A stretch of 64,000 bases of DNA from Deltaproteobacteria bacterium (GCA_020848545.1 JADLHZ010000108.1:81871-145870); one strand, 5' to 3'; shown: positions 1 through 8,982, numbered from the stretch's first letter. Numbers and translations are program-made. Notes: generated from the sequence alone by a model not told the origin.

Positions 1-25
1 GGTGAAGTAGCTGTCAGCCATCAGC

Positions 26-733
26 ATGAAAGATCCGTTCACTCACGCAGGACAGAAAGAGCTCGCCGCGGCACTGCGGTCTGACGACGACGAAACGCGC
101 GTACGGGCGGCGTGCGCGGTCGGCGACCAGTTGCGCTTCAAAGAGATCACGGCGCTCGAGACGCCGCTCCGCTTGGAGCTCGTGAAGGCGGCCAAAGACG
201 CGAGCATCGGCTTTTCGGATCTGCGCTTCGAGGCGGCGATCGCGCTCTGCGAAGCGCGCGATCCCGAAGGCGCCGTGCTGCTCGACGCGCTCGAGCTGAA
301 AGACCGCCGCTTCGACGCCGTGAAGGCGCTGTCGCGGCTCGACACCGAGCCTGTGCGCAACACGCTCGCTTTCATGGCCCGGCGCATGTTGATCCCCTGG
401 GCCGATCGGCTCGTGGCCTCGGCGGCGTGCGCGGTGCTCGGCGACAGAGACGGCGCGCGCTACTTCGAGAAGATGCTGACAACGCGCTGGTTCCTCAGCC
501 GCCGCGCGATGGCGCTGCACTTGCTCGGCGAGCTGCGCCACCCCGAGGCGTTCACCGTGCTCAGCGGCCTCGCCGGCAGTGTTGGCGATCCGGCGCGCCC
601 CGTCGCGATCCGGGCGCTCGGCCACTTGGGCGACAAGCGCGCCGTCAAGCAGCTGCAAGAGATCTTCGCCGCGCAACCCGAAGGCGCCGATCTCCACGAA
701 GACCTTCGCTACGCCCTCGACCTATTGACCTGA
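26..733 (+). CDS. HEAT-repeat protein
   Basis: A 235-residue protein built of repeated amphipathic helices rich in Ala, Leu and Arg, with phrases such as VRAACAVGDQL, RFEAAIALCEA and AIRALGHLGDKRAV spaced about 30 to 35 residues apart. This is the pattern of HEAT or PBS-lyase-type HEAT repeats, which serve as protein-binding scaffolds. There is no signal peptide or membrane segment, so it is probably cytoplasmic. No catalytic motif is visible and the partner is unknown. It lies 46 bases upstream of tatD on the same strand, with a hexamer repeat in the gap, and may share a transcript with it. Confidence 0.8.
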   Translation: MKDPFTHAGQKELAAALRSDDDETRVRAACAVGDQLRFKEITALETPLRLELVKAAKDASIGFSDLRFEAAIALCEARDPEGAVLLDALELKDRRFDAVKALSRLDTEPVRNTLAFMARRMLIPWADRLVASAACAVLGDRDGARYFEKMLTTRWFLSRRAMALHLLGELRHPEAFTVLSGLAGSVGDPARPVAIRALGHLGDKRAVKQLQEIFAAQPEGADLHEDLRYALDLLT

Positions 734-768
734 GCGTCGCCGTTGACGTCGCCGTCGCCGTCGCCGAT
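734..768 (+). repeat. GTCGCC hexamer repeat, copy A
   Basis: The gap between the HEAT gene and tatD is filled by a run of CGTCGC/GTCGCC units (about 743-766 is the most regular part). The same pattern, with 3 differences over about 31 bases, occurs on the opposite strand inside the phnW-phnA coding region (38244-38276). A looser version with GTGGCC units lies at 18059-18093. It looks like a dispersed minisatellite, not a hairpin terminator. Confidence 0.6.
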
Positions 769-779
769 TGTATCCGCCT

Positions 780-1559
780 ATGTGGACCGACGCGCACTGC
801 CACCTCGATCGCGACAACACCGCGCACGCGAGCGCCCTAGCGATCATCGATCGCGCCCGCGCCGCCAAGGTGCAGCGCTTGGTCGCGGTCGGCGTCGGTC
901 ACGAGGGCCGCGCGCTCACCGAAGTCCAAGCGCTCGCCGAGGCCGACGAAGACATCTACTTCACCGCCGGCATCCACCCGCACGACGCCAAAGACGCGAG
1001 CGAAGCAGCGATCGCGGCGGTCGAAGGCGCGCTCTCACACCGAAAGTGCGTCGCGCTCGGCGAAGTGGGCCTCGACTATTACTACGATAACTCACCACGC
1101 GCAGAGCAGCGCGCCCTCTTCGAGCGCATGATCGGCACCGCGATCGCGCACAAGAAGAAGCTGATGCTCCACGTCCGCGACGCGCACGATGAAGCGCTCG
1201 AGATGCTCGCCGCGCGCTTGCCGAAGGATCTGAAAGATCCCGGCATCGTCCACTGCTTCACCGAGGGCCGCGCGATCGCCGAGCGTTACCTCGCGCTCGG
1301 CTTCTACCTCTCCATCCCCGGCATCGTGACGTTCAAGACCGCGGCGCCGCTGCAGGACGCGGTCGTGCACATGCCACGCGACAAGGTGCTCGTCGAAACG
1401 GACTCGCCGTACCTCGCGCCAATCCCGATGCGCGGCAAGAAGAACGAGCCCGCGTTCGTCCCGTACGTCGGCAAGAAGATCGCCGAGCTTTGGGGCACCT
1501 CGGAGGCAGATGTTGCGACGCTGACGAGCGCCAACGCTGCGCGGATCTTCGGGTGGTGA
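780..1559 (+). CDS. tatD: TatD family metal-dependent hydrolase/DNase
   Basis: A 259-residue TIM-barrel metallohydrolase, full length for TatD (E. coli about 260). Family signatures are present in order: the metal-binding DAHCHLD at the N-terminus, GEVGLDYYY with the bridging Glu, LHVRDAHDEA, IVHCFTEG, and ETDSPYLAP near the C-terminus. TatD enzymes are Mg-dependent 3'-5' exonucleases on DNA or RNA, linked to repair of oxidised ends. I chose the ATG at 780 because the signature starts three residues later. An in-frame TTG at 768 would add four residues and falls at the end of the hexamer repeat. Cytoplasmic. Confidence 0.93.
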   Translation: MWTDAHCHLDRDNTAHASALAIIDRARAAKVQRLVAVGVGHEGRALTEVQALAEADEDIYFTAGIHPHDAKDASEAAIAAVEGALSHRKCVALGEVGLDYYYDNSPRAEQRALFERMIGTAIAHKKKLMLHVRDAHDEALEMLAARLPKDLKDPGIVHCFTEGRAIAERYLALGFYLSIPGIVTFKTAAPLQDAVVHMPRDKVLVETDSPYLAPIPMRGKKNEPAFVPYVGKKIAELWGTSEADVATLTSANAARIFGW

Positions 1560-1602
1560 GCCTCACTTGCGTCATCGGCGCGCCTGACCTAGTGCGCCCT
1601 TC

Positions 1603-2442
1603 GTGAACGCACTCCTTGTGGCGACCTCGCTTCTGACCTCAGGCCTCGGCACCGCAGGCGACAGCTGCGCCGCCGCGAGCGACTGCGACCCCGGGCTGAG
1701 CTGCACGAACGGCACCTGCACCGAGGCCGCCGGCGCGCCGTGCCAGCGCACCGCCGACTGTCCGTCCGAGATGCGCTGCCGCGCGAACCAGTGCGTCGCG
1801 CCCGGTCAAGCGCCGCCCGCGCTGCCGCCACCGCCACCTCCGCCGCCGACGTCGCCGTTCCAGCCGCAATACGGCGCGCCGGCCCCTGACCCGAACGCAG
1901 GCTTCGGCGCCAACGTCACGCTCTCGACCCGAAACGGCGAGCCGGTCGTCGTGTCGCTGCAAGCGGGCGAAGGCGGCGCCGCGCTCGCGAGCTGCGTCAC
2001 GCCGTGTGCCATGCGCGTGCAGCCGGGCCAGTATTACCTCGCGATCTCCGGCGACGGCGTGCGCTCGGGCGGCGGCTACGTGGTCATTCAAGGCGACGGC
2101 GTCATCATGATCCGGCGCAGCACGAACGCGATGTTCGGCTGGGGCATCTCGGCGACGGCGATCGGCGGCAGCGCGCTCGTTGCCGGCGCGACGCTCATCG
2201 GCATCGGTGCGACGATCCCGTTCGGGTCGTTCTTTCGCTTCAACGGCGACCTGATCATCGCTGGCACCATCGTGCTGATGGTCGGCGTCGCGTTCACGAT
2301 CGCCGGGCCGATCGCGCTCGGGCGCTCGGTGAAGTCGAAGATCGCGTTCACGTCCGGCGGTATCGCGATGGCGCTGGCGTCTTTCGACATCGTTCCGCTG
2401 AAAGAAGGCGGCGCGCTCGGCACGGTCGGCTTCACGTTCTAG
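1603..2442 (+). CDS. Secreted cysteine-rich/membrane protein of unknown function
   Basis: A 279-residue protein starting at a GTG. The N-terminus (NALLVATSLLTSGLGTAGDSC) is a plausible signal sequence. Residues about 25-67 hold two small Cys modules (C-x5-DC-x5-C-x4-C style), of the kind found in myxobacterial surface proteins. A Pro-rich linker follows, then a beta-rich domain with a Cys pair (SCVTPC) like a PEGA-type fold, and three hydrophobic segments between residues about 180 and 260. I infer an envelope protein with a periplasmic N-terminal part. I do not recognise a named family and see no enzymatic motif. Confidence 0.7.
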   Translation: MNALLVATSLLTSGLGTAGDSCAAASDCDPGLSCTNGTCTEAAGAPCQRTADCPSEMRCRANQCVAPGQAPPALPPPPPPPPTSPFQPQYGAPAPDPNAGFGANVTLSTRNGEPVVVSLQAGEGGAALASCVTPCAMRVQPGQYYLAISGDGVRSGGGYVVIQGDGVIMIRRSTNAMFGWGISATAIGGSALVAGATLIGIGATIPFGSFFRFNGDLIIAGTIVLMVGVAFTIAGPIALGRSVKSKIAFTSGGIAMALASFDIVPLKEGGALGTVGFTF

Positions 2443-2641
2443 ACCCCTGGTATGACTTCCGTGCCTCGAGCATGGCCGGACTTGATTGTCCGAATCGCCG
2501 GCGTCGCGCGATCCAACGAAAACGCGCCGCGGGCCTGAATACCCGAGGATTCCGCGGTAGCGCACAATGTATTCACCGTGGCACAGCGCTTGCTCAGTGC
2601 GGGCCGAACCTGAAACCCCACCGGACACCAACGAGGTCATC

Positions 2642-4852
2642 ATGCGCAGACGGTCCCTTCTTCTTCCCCTGCTCGTCCCGCTGATTCATTGCCAGCCGCC
2701 GTCGTCGAACATCATGCCTGACCCGGACCCGGTGATCGCCGCCCCCGGCACGACGACGAGCGCGAGCACCTTCGCGCTGACGCCGCTGAAGACTTGCACC
2801 GAAGTGAACACCAGCATCCGCGCGCGGCTCGAGACGAAGGCCGCCGCGACGATCCAGAAGCAGCTGAACGACGAGCTCGCCCGCAGAAAAGCCGCGCGCG
2901 ATGGCGGTTGGACCACATGCTACAAGGGCGGCTACTACGAGGAAGACGTGGCCTACGGTGCCACCGGCGCGGTCGGCAACTCCGCGCCGCCGCAGGCTTC
3001 GCCGACCTCGCCCGCCACGGCAGGGGCCAGCGCAGACGCCCAGAAGGCCGGTGACTCCGCCACGAGCTATTCGACGACCAACAACCAGGTCGCGTCGGTC
3101 GACGAAGCCGACTACATGAAGAACGACGGCAAGTACCTCTACATCCTCGCCGAGGGGCACCTGCAGATCTTCAGCATCTTCCCGACGGCCACCGCCGAGC
3201 GCGTGTCGAAGACGAAGATCGACGGCACGCTGAAGACGCTGCTCCTGCACAAGGACACGCTGATCGTCTACTCGGCGCCGGATCCGAAGAAGAACGATCC
3301 CTACGCCGGCTGGTACTACCACCGCGGCGAGTGCACCTACGGCTACGAGTGCGACTTCTCGGGCGACGGCCAGCCGACGCTCGCGTCGATCTACGACGTC
3401 AGCGATCGCGCAGCGCCGAAGCTGAAGACCGAGCTGCAGATCACCTCGAGCTACTTGAGCGCGCGCGGCATCGGCGCGAACGCCCACACCGCGGTGCAGT
3501 ACTCGCAAGCCGCCCTGCCGCTCGAGACGTACATCCCGTGGGACACAGTGAACGACACCTGCGACGACGACTCGGCGCTGATCTCCGCGGCGGCGGCGCT
3601 CGTCGCGAAGAACAAGGCGACGATCGACGCGCTCCCTGACGCCGGCTTGATCCCGGGCGTGATCCGCCGCGACTACGACGCGCAGGGCAAGGCCACCGTT
3701 ACCGCGACCAGCGTTCCCTGCGAGGGCTTCTTCGCGTCGAACGAGCCGGAATCGAGCGACATTTTGAGCGTCGTCTCCTTCAACGTCGACGCTCTGCAGA
3801 CGCCCACGATCACCAGCGTCATCGGCCGGCCGGGCCCGATCTATGCGTCGCCGACGGCGCTCTTCGTCGCCTCGCGCCATCAGCCGGACTGGTCGTACTA
3901 CAGCTACGCCGACGGCCAACAGATGGCGCCGGAAGAGTCGAGCACCGTCCACAAGTTCACGCTCGGCGAGGGCCAAGCGCTGTACGTGGCGTCCGGAAAA
4001 ATCCGGGGCCGCGTGCTGAACCAATTCGCCATGGACGAGTACGATACGCACTTGCGCCTCGCTTCGACGGTCGGCCACTTGCCAGGCCCCACCGAGAACA
4101 TCATGACCGTGCTCGCGCAGAAGGACGCGACGCTCGAGATCACCGGCGAGCTCGGCGACATCGCCAACGGCGAAGACATCCGCTCGGTGCGCTTCGACGG
4201 TAAGCGCGGCTTCGCAGTGACCTTCAAGAAGACCGACCCGCTCTACTACTTCGATCTCTCGGACCACGCGGCGCCGGCGATCATGGGCGCGCTGAAGATC
4301 CCGGGCTTCTCGACGTACATGCACATGCTCGACGACAATCACCTGTTGACCATCGGCTACGACGCCTTCGATCACGGGAGCTTTGCGTTCTTCGACGGCG
4401 TGCTCTTGCAGATCTTCGACATCGAGAACCCGTACCAGCCGACGCTCGCGCACAAGGAGCGCATCGGCACCCGTGGCAGCTCGTCGGAAGCGCTGACCAA
4501 CCACCTGGCGTTCAACTACTTCGCGCCGCGCGGCCAGCTCGCCATCCCGATGACCATCTGCGAAGGCGGCGGCGACGGTAGCTACGGCATGAACATGACC
4601 TTCTCGGGCACCATGCTCTATGACGTGAACGCGCAAAGCGGCTTCAACCTCGCGGGCAAGCTCCAGCTGATGAGCGCGCCGGATCCGCAAAACGGCGCCA
4701 CCTGCGGCAACTGGTGGACAAATGCGTCGTCCTACGTGCGCCGCACCGTGTTCATGGACGAGACCTTGTGGAGCGTGGCCGGCGACAAGCTCGTCGCTTC
4801 GCCAGTGTCGAGCATCGGCACGGCATTGAAGACGCTCTCGTTGATGCCATAA
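2642..4852 (+). CDS. Beta-propeller domain lipoprotein (COG4880-like)
   Basis: A 736-residue exported protein. I chose the ATG at 2642, which begins a signal sequence with an Arg-rich n-region, a Leu/Pro-rich core and a lipobox-like LIHC (Cys17; His at -1 is unusual). After a low-complexity Ala/Thr/Pro linker comes the hallmark NQVASVDEADYMKNDG, followed by repeated blade-like phrases (YLYILAEGHLQIFSI, YDVSDRAAPKLKTEL, VRFDGKRGFAVTFKKTDPLYYFDLSD). These match the family of secreted proteins with a C-terminal beta-propeller distantly related to WD40 repeats. The role is unknown, probably binding at the cell surface or in the periplasm. Transcription appears single-gene, with a 199-base upstream gap. 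Confidence 0.82.
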   Translation: MRRRSLLLPLLVPLIHCQPPSSNIMPDPDPVIAAPGTTTSASTFALTPLKTCTEVNTSIRARLETKAAATIQKQLNDELARRKAARDGGWTTCYKGGYYEEDVAYGATGAVGNSAPPQASPTSPATAGASADAQKAGDSATSYSTTNNQVASVDEADYMKNDGKYLYILAEGHLQIFSIFPTATAERVSKTKIDGTLKTLLLHKDTLIVYSAPDPKKNDPYAGWYYHRGECTYGYECDFSGDGQPTLASIYDVSDRAAPKLKTELQITSSYLSARGIGANAHTAVQYSQAALPLETYIPWDTVNDTCDDDSALISAAAALVAKNKATIDALPDAGLIPGVIRRDYDAQGKATVTATSVPCEGFFASNEPESSDILSVVSFNVDALQTPTITSVIGRPGPIYASPTALFVASRHQPDWSYYSYADGQQMAPEESSTVHKFTLGEGQALYVASGKIRGRVLNQFAMDEYDTHLRLASTVGHLPGPTENIMTVLAQKDATLEITGELGDIANGEDIRSVRFDGKRGFAVTFKKTDPLYYFDLSDHAAPAIMGALKIPGFSTYMHMLDDNHLLTIGYDAFDHGSFAFFDGVLLQIFDIENPYQPTLAHKERIGTRGSSSEALTNHLAFNYFAPRGQLAIPMTICEGGGDGSYGMNMTFSGTMLYDVNAQSGFNLAGKLQLMSAPDPQNGATCGNWWTNASSYVRRTVFMDETLWSVAGDKLVASPVSSIGTALKTLSLMP

Positions 4853-4934
4853 GACGCCTACGAATCGGGCGCGAAAGCTCGCATCGCGACAACCCGCCGC
4901 ATCTGCTCCCCGATACTCTCGGCAGGAGCAACCC

Positions 4935-6173
4935 ATGCCGATCGGGCCCGAAGATCCGAACCGCACCTTTGCCAAGAACTGGAGCACCGGCGGCGCCATC
5001 GCGCTCGATGAGGTCGACCCCGCGCGCCGGAAGATCCTCGCTGAAGCCGACACCGACAAAGACGGCCTCGTCACCATGCGCGAGGCCCGCGATCGGCTGA
5101 TCGTCCGCAGCAAGGTGCTGTCGGATCCGGCGTCGAAGACCTTCAAGAAAGAGCTCGAAGCGTTCCTGCTCGAGAAGACCGGCCTCGCCGTCGACACCTT
5201 GGCGCAGCGCTCGCAGCCGCTCTCCCACGTCTTCTACATTCAGGTGAACAACGCCGCCAACAAGACGCTGCGCGAAGAGACCGACCTGCGCGCGATCGTG
5301 CAAAAGGATCCGGACAAGCCCGCGCTCGACAAGCTCAACCTCACCGCGGCGTTCAACACCGACGGCGACGTGGAAGCCGCGAGCGACGCCTTTCGCGCCG
5401 CCGTCACGAGCTACTTCGACGATCTGCTTCGCAAGGGCCAGCGGCTCACCGGCTTCATCATCTCGGGCCACTCGAACGGCACGAGCATGCTGCAGGAGAC
5501 CGAGCACCACATGTACTACGCGAACTTGGATCCGCGAGAGGTCCTGCGCGAGATCAAGGACTCGGATCCGAAGTACGCGAAGCTGATGGACGGCTGCGAG
5601 AAGATGGCGGCGCTCGCGTGCTTTCAAGGCGGCGCGCTGAACGAGTGGGCCGAGCTCTTCCCGAACGCCTCGCTCGCCGGCACGCGGCAGTTCGCACCGC
5701 TGTCGAGCTCGGGCGCGTCGGCCGCGCTCTTCGATCAGGCTGCGACCGCGCACCAAGTGATCGAAGACGCGAAGGGAGACGCGGCGGCGGCAGCTGCGGC
5801 GGCGCAGAAAGTTCCGTTCGCAGCCGACCTGCGCAGCGGTGATCCCGCGCTGCTCGTGCCCGTCGATCCGGCGCAGGCGTTGGCCAAAGCGAAGGCTCAG
5901 TTCGCGACCGCCGAGACCGCGTACAAGGCCTTCGCCAAAGACATCGGCGACGTGCGCACGAACGGCGGCGCCGGCGTGCAGCAGCGCTACCTCGATCAAT
6001 ATTACGCCGTCGCGAACACCTACTACTTGGCGCTGAACGATCTCTGGGTCGTGCAAGGCCGTCCGGGCGGCGATCGCGGCGCGCAGGCTCAGGCGATCGA
6101 CAAGGCCCTCTTCGAGCGCGACGACCTCTTCGCGATCCGAAAGCACCTGCCGCGGCCGCAAGCGGCGGCCTAG
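4935..6173 (+). CDS. EF-hand protein with possible caspase-like His/Cys dyad
   Basis: A 412-residue protein without signal peptide or membrane segment. Residues about 36-48 (DTDKDGLVTMRE) form a canonical calcium-binding EF-hand loop. Further on a hydrophobic strand ends in FIISGHSNG (His179), and exactly 50 residues later another ends in LACFQGG (Cys229). This order and spacing resemble the catalytic dyad of caspases and other clan CD peptidases. The C-terminal third is Ala-rich and helical (KAKAQFATAETAYKAFAKD). The EF-hand is well supported. The peptidase idea is inference from motif spacing only. It is followed within 3 bases by a converging gene. Confidence 0.75.
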   Translation: MPIGPEDPNRTFAKNWSTGGAIALDEVDPARRKILAEADTDKDGLVTMREARDRLIVRSKVLSDPASKTFKKELEAFLLEKTGLAVDTLAQRSQPLSHVFYIQVNNAANKTLREETDLRAIVQKDPDKPALDKLNLTAAFNTDGDVEAASDAFRAAVTSYFDDLLRKGQRLTGFIISGHSNGTSMLQETEHHMYYANLDPREVLREIKDSDPKYAKLMDGCEKMAALACFQGGALNEWAELFPNASLAGTRQFAPLSSSGASAALFDQAATAHQVIEDAKGDAAAAAAAAQKVPFAADLRSGDPALLVPVDPAQALAKAKAQFATAETAYKAFAKDIGDVRTNGGAGVQQRYLDQYYAVANTYYLALNDLWVVQGRPGGDRGAQAQAIDKALFERDDLFAIRKHLPRPQAAA

Positions 6174-6175
6174 GC

Positions 6176-6643
6176 CTAGCGCTTCTTCTTCCGCTCTTCG
6201 CCGTACTTCTTCATGTCGAAGCCGACGCGTTGCAAGAACGCCGCTTCGTCCTTCAGCACCTGCTGGTTCAGCGGGCTCGTGATGTCGGGATCCTTACTGA
6301 GCAGCCACTTCACCACGCCGTGAAACGACGCTTGCTTCGCCTCGGCGCGCGCTTGTTCCAGCTGCTTCTGCGCCTCGGCGATGCGCTTCTCTTCGGCGTC
6401 GAGCTTGTTCTTCAGCTCAACGAGCTCGGTCTCGAAGCCACCCTCCGGCGCCGCCTTCGCCGCCGGCTTGACGCTCCCCGGCTTCGCGCTGGCCGAGTCT
6501 TTCACGAGCTGCGCCGTCGTCATCCCGCGCTCGCGCATCGCCGGGTTCATCGACAAGAGCTTGCGCGCCATCTCTGGCGAAATGCCCTGCGCCTGCTGGC
6601 TGTCGAGCGTCTGCCACGGATCGTCGTCTTTCTTGTCGCCCAC
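6176..6643 (-). CDS. Hypothetical coiled-coil protein
   Basis: A 155-residue, highly charged protein. The N-terminus is acidic (MGDKKDDDPWQTLDSQQ), then SPEMARKLLSMNPAMRERGM, an Ala/Pro/Lys linker, and a clear coiled coil at about 70-105 (ETELVELKNKLDAEEKRIAEAQKQL and following). The tail is strongly basic. No signal peptide or catalytic motif. I do not recognise a family. The next gene upstream on the same strand begins 10 bases away, so the two are probably co-transcribed. Confidence 0.7.
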   Translation of the reverse strand: MGDKKDDDPWQTLDSQQAQGISPEMARKLLSMNPAMRERGMTTAQLVKDSASAKPGSVKPAAKAAPEGGFETELVELKNKLDAEEKRIAEAQKQLEQARAEAKQASFHGVVKWLLSKDPDITSPLNQQVLKDEAAFLQRVGFDMKKYGEERKKKR

Positions 6644-6653
6644 GTCACTCCCT

Positions 6654-7415
6654 CTATGGCTCGAACGCCGCCGCGTCGATGACCGCCGCGATCACCGCGC
6701 CGATCAACGCGAAGAACGCGACGTCCATGCCGATCTGAAGACCGCGCGCGCGATCGGGATGCAAGAAGCGCCCGTTCGGCAGCATGTCGTTTCTGAACAG
6801 CACGCCGCACGCGATGTTCGCGGCGAGCGCGCCGGCTTCGAGCGCCAAGAAGAGCGTCCCGCGCACCGGCGAGCCGGCGAGGTACTGACCGATGCCGAGC
6901 GGCGTCAGGTAGTACCAATGCCACGTCCGCGCAGGCTGCGTTGGCGTGACGACAATCTCCTTCGGCTGCAAGTCCGGCGCAGCGGCGATCTCTCGAGTGG
7001 CGGGCGCCGCGGGCTCGGAGGCGGGCGCCGGCGGAGGTCGCACGACGCGCGGCACGGCGTCCGCGAAGTAGCGCGCCGTCTCGGGCATCACGGTCGCGGC
7101 GTCGAACTCGAAGTCGGCGAAGCGTTCGACGAGCGAGCGATAGGCGGCGATCGCCGACGGCTTGTTGCCCGCGTTGTAGTAGCTGAGCACGAGCTGCGCG
7201 CGCAGATCCCGCTCGGCCGGCGAGAGGATGTCGTTCGACGGCAAGAGCGCGAGCGCCCGTTCGTAGAGCCCCGCGGCTTTGGCGAAGCGGGCGTCGAGGA
7301 ACGCGGCCTCGGCGTCGCGCTTGACCGATTCGAACGACGCTACCGCCGGCGCGCGCTTCGCCGCGACCGCGGATGCAGACCATACGAGCACGACCATCGC
7401 CACGAGCCAGCGCAT
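6654..7415 (-). CDS. Exported TPR-like protein with C-terminal membrane segments
   Basis: A 253-residue protein. The ATG at 7415 begins a good signal peptide (MRWLVAMVVLVWSASAVAA). Residues about 25-105 form a TPR-like helical region (AEAAFLDARFAKAAGLYERALALLP, LVLSYYNAGNKPSAIAAYRSLVE). A Pro/Ala linker follows, then two hydrophobic stretches (ALEAGALAANIACGVLF and VAFFALIGAVIAAVIDAAAF). This layout is common in myxobacterial envelope proteins of unknown role. A GTG further upstream would add 11 residues ahead of the signal peptide and is unlikely. It is divergent from the kinase gene with 42 bases between the starts, so the promoters share a short region. Confidence 0.75.
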   Translation of the reverse strand: MRWLVAMVVLVWSASAVAAKRAPAVASFESVKRDAEAAFLDARFAKAAGLYERALALLPSNDILSPAERDLRAQLVLSYYNAGNKPSAIAAYRSLVERFADFEFDAATVMPETARYFADAVPRVVRPPPAPASEPAAPATREIAAAPDLQPKEIVVTPTQPARTWHWYYLTPLGIGQYLAGSPVRGTLFLALEAGALAANIACGVLFRNDMLPNGRFLHPDRARGLQIGMDVAFFALIGAVIAAVIDAAAFEP

Positions 7416-7457
7416 TCTCTCGAAACCTCTCACCCGCACAGTATACACTCGACCCGA

Positions 7458-8903
7458 GTGATCAGCCCGGGCGAGACAGTCCTCGAGCGCTACCGCATCG
7501 ACGCGCCCCTCGGCGAAGGCGGCTTCGGCTCAGTCTACGTCGCGACCGACTTGCGCACGAACAAACGCGTGGCGGTGAAGATCATCCACCCGCCCGAGGG
7601 CATGGATCCGCTCGACGCCGCCACCTTGATGGAGCGCGAGATCAAGGCGCTGATGCTGATCGATCACCCGGGCGTCGTGCGCTTGCTCGATTGGCAGCAA
7701 CGCAACGACGGCTCCGCCTGCATCGTCACCGAGCTGCTCGTCGGCACCGATCTCGAGCGTGCGATCGAGCTGCGTGGCCCCGTGCCCATCGCGGCCGCCA
7801 TCGCGCTCTTCGACGAAGTGCTCGCGGCGCTCGCGGTGGCGCACGGCCACGCCATCGTCCACCGCGACATCAAGCCGGCGAACATCTTCTTGTGCACGAA
7901 CGGCCGCGTCGTGCTCCTCGACTTCGGCATCGCGCGCGCGACCGAGGAGGGCTCGAGCAAGACGATGGCGCGGAGCGCGAACACCGGGCTCATGGGCACG
8001 CCCTACTTCTTCGCCCCCGAGCGCGTCGCGGGGCTGCCGACCGGCACCTTCAGCGACGTCTTTGCGTTCGGTGGCACCCTGTTCTTCGCGCTGACCGGGG
8101 TGGTGCCGTTCGGCGAGGGCGCGAAGAGCATGATCGCCGTCATCGACGCGATCGCGCGCAACGAACGGCGCGCGATCGCGGAGGTGCGCACCGACGTGCC
8201 GAGCGGCCTCGCGGCGTTCGTCGAAAAATGCCTGGCGTACAAGCCCCCGGATCGCTTCGCCGACGCCGGAGCCGCGAAGAGGGCGCTGGCGCAGGTGGTT
8301 GCCGCGACGACGGACGCGCACGAGGCGCTGCGGCGCTACGCGAGCAAGAGCACGGAGGAGACCTCGGTCGTGGCGGTGCCGAGTCAAGAGGAGACGTCGG
8401 TCGTGGCGGTGCCGAGTCAAACCGTCGTCGCGACTGTCGCCGCGACGGTGCCGATCACGGCGCCCGCCAAGCCGCCGAAGCGCCGTGCGCTCTGGCCGTA
8501 CGTCGCGGCGGCCGTCGTCCCGCTCGCCATCGTCTCGGCCTTCCTGCTGCGACCAAAGCCGGTCGAGAAGCGCGTGGAGACCCCACCGGCGCCCGCGAGC
8601 CAACCGGAAGCGTTGCCGACTCCCGCCGCGATCGAAGCGCCCATCGTGCCGGACGCACCGAAACCTCCGCCGCCCGCGGCGAAGAGCGGCGTCGTCAAGG
8701 TGGTGTTGCACCAGTGGGCGGACGTGACGATCGACGGCGCTGCACAAGGTCGCAAGCAGAGCGCGGCACGCTTCACGGTGGGCGAAGGTGCGCACAGCAT
8801 CGTCTTTTCGCGCCCCGGCTTCCCCTCCCGCAGCGCCCGCGTCAAAGTGAGCGGTGGCGACGAGGTCGTCGTGCACCTCGACTTCGAACGGGGCCTCCCC
8901 TGA
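7458..8903 (+). CDS. Transmembrane Ser/Thr protein kinase with PEGA-like C-terminus
   Basis: A 481-residue Hanks-type kinase starting at GTG 7458. The kinase domain covers residues about 10-270: glycine loop GEGGFG at 19, catalytic AVK with Lys41, HRDIKPAN with His135-Asp137, DFGIA, and an APE-like FAPE. Next come a juxtamembrane linker with an imperfect tandem repeat (EETSVVAVPSQ twice), one transmembrane helix at about 345-364, a Pro-rich stretch and a C-terminal PEGA-like domain (VVLHQWADVTIDGAAQGRKQ). It should anchor in the inner membrane with the kinase inside and PEGA outside. The long open frame extending upstream to 6381 lies over opposite-strand genes and is not coding. Confidence 0.93.
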   Translation: MISPGETVLERYRIDAPLGEGGFGSVYVATDLRTNKRVAVKIIHPPEGMDPLDAATLMEREIKALMLIDHPGVVRLLDWQQRNDGSACIVTELLVGTDLERAIELRGPVPIAAAIALFDEVLAALAVAHGHAIVHRDIKPANIFLCTNGRVVLLDFGIARATEEGSSKTMARSANTGLMGTPYFFAPERVAGLPTGTFSDVFAFGGTLFFALTGVVPFGEGAKSMIAVIDAIARNERRAIAEVRTDVPSGLAAFVEKCLAYKPPDRFADAGAAKRALAQVVAATTDAHEALRRYASKSTEETSVVAVPSQEETSVVAVPSQTVVATVAATVPITAPAKPPKRRALWPYVAAAVVPLAIVSAFLLRPKPVEKRVETPPAPASQPEALPTPAAIEAPIVPDAPKPPPPAAKSGVVKVVLHQWADVTIDGAAQGRKQSAARFTVGEGAHSIVFSRPGFPSRSARVKVSGGDEVVVHLDFERGLP

Positions 8904-8906
8904 CCC

Positions 8907-8918
8907 TGTAACGTTACA
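8907..8918. promoter_or_regulatory. 12-bp perfect palindrome TGTAACGTTACA
   Basis: A perfect dyad just after the kinase stop codon and 65 bases upstream of the 892-residue gene. It is a possible operator. It has no T-tract, so it is not an obvious terminator. No regulator can be assigned, and the short length means chance is possible. Confidence 0.25.
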
Positions 8919-8982
8919 AATTCGCCGGTGTTTCACCCGCGAAACGTAGCCGTCGCCTGCGACAGCCGTTAACATCGAGCGC

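Noticed and set aside
1..25. End of an upstream gene
   Set aside because: Too short to support; only a stop codon in one frame is seen.
2594..5197. 867-codon open frame on the minus strand
   Set aside because: It is opposite the beta-propeller lipoprotein and has no recognisable domain; codon pattern is that of a shadow.
6381..7457. Long N-terminal extension of the kinase frame
   Set aside because: It overlaps two minus-strand genes and lacks similarity. The kinase domain begins right after GTG 7458.
8930..8945. GTTTC/GAAAC hairpin before the 892-residue gene
   Set aside because: Five-base arms with a six-base loop, easily produced by chance, and no T-tract.
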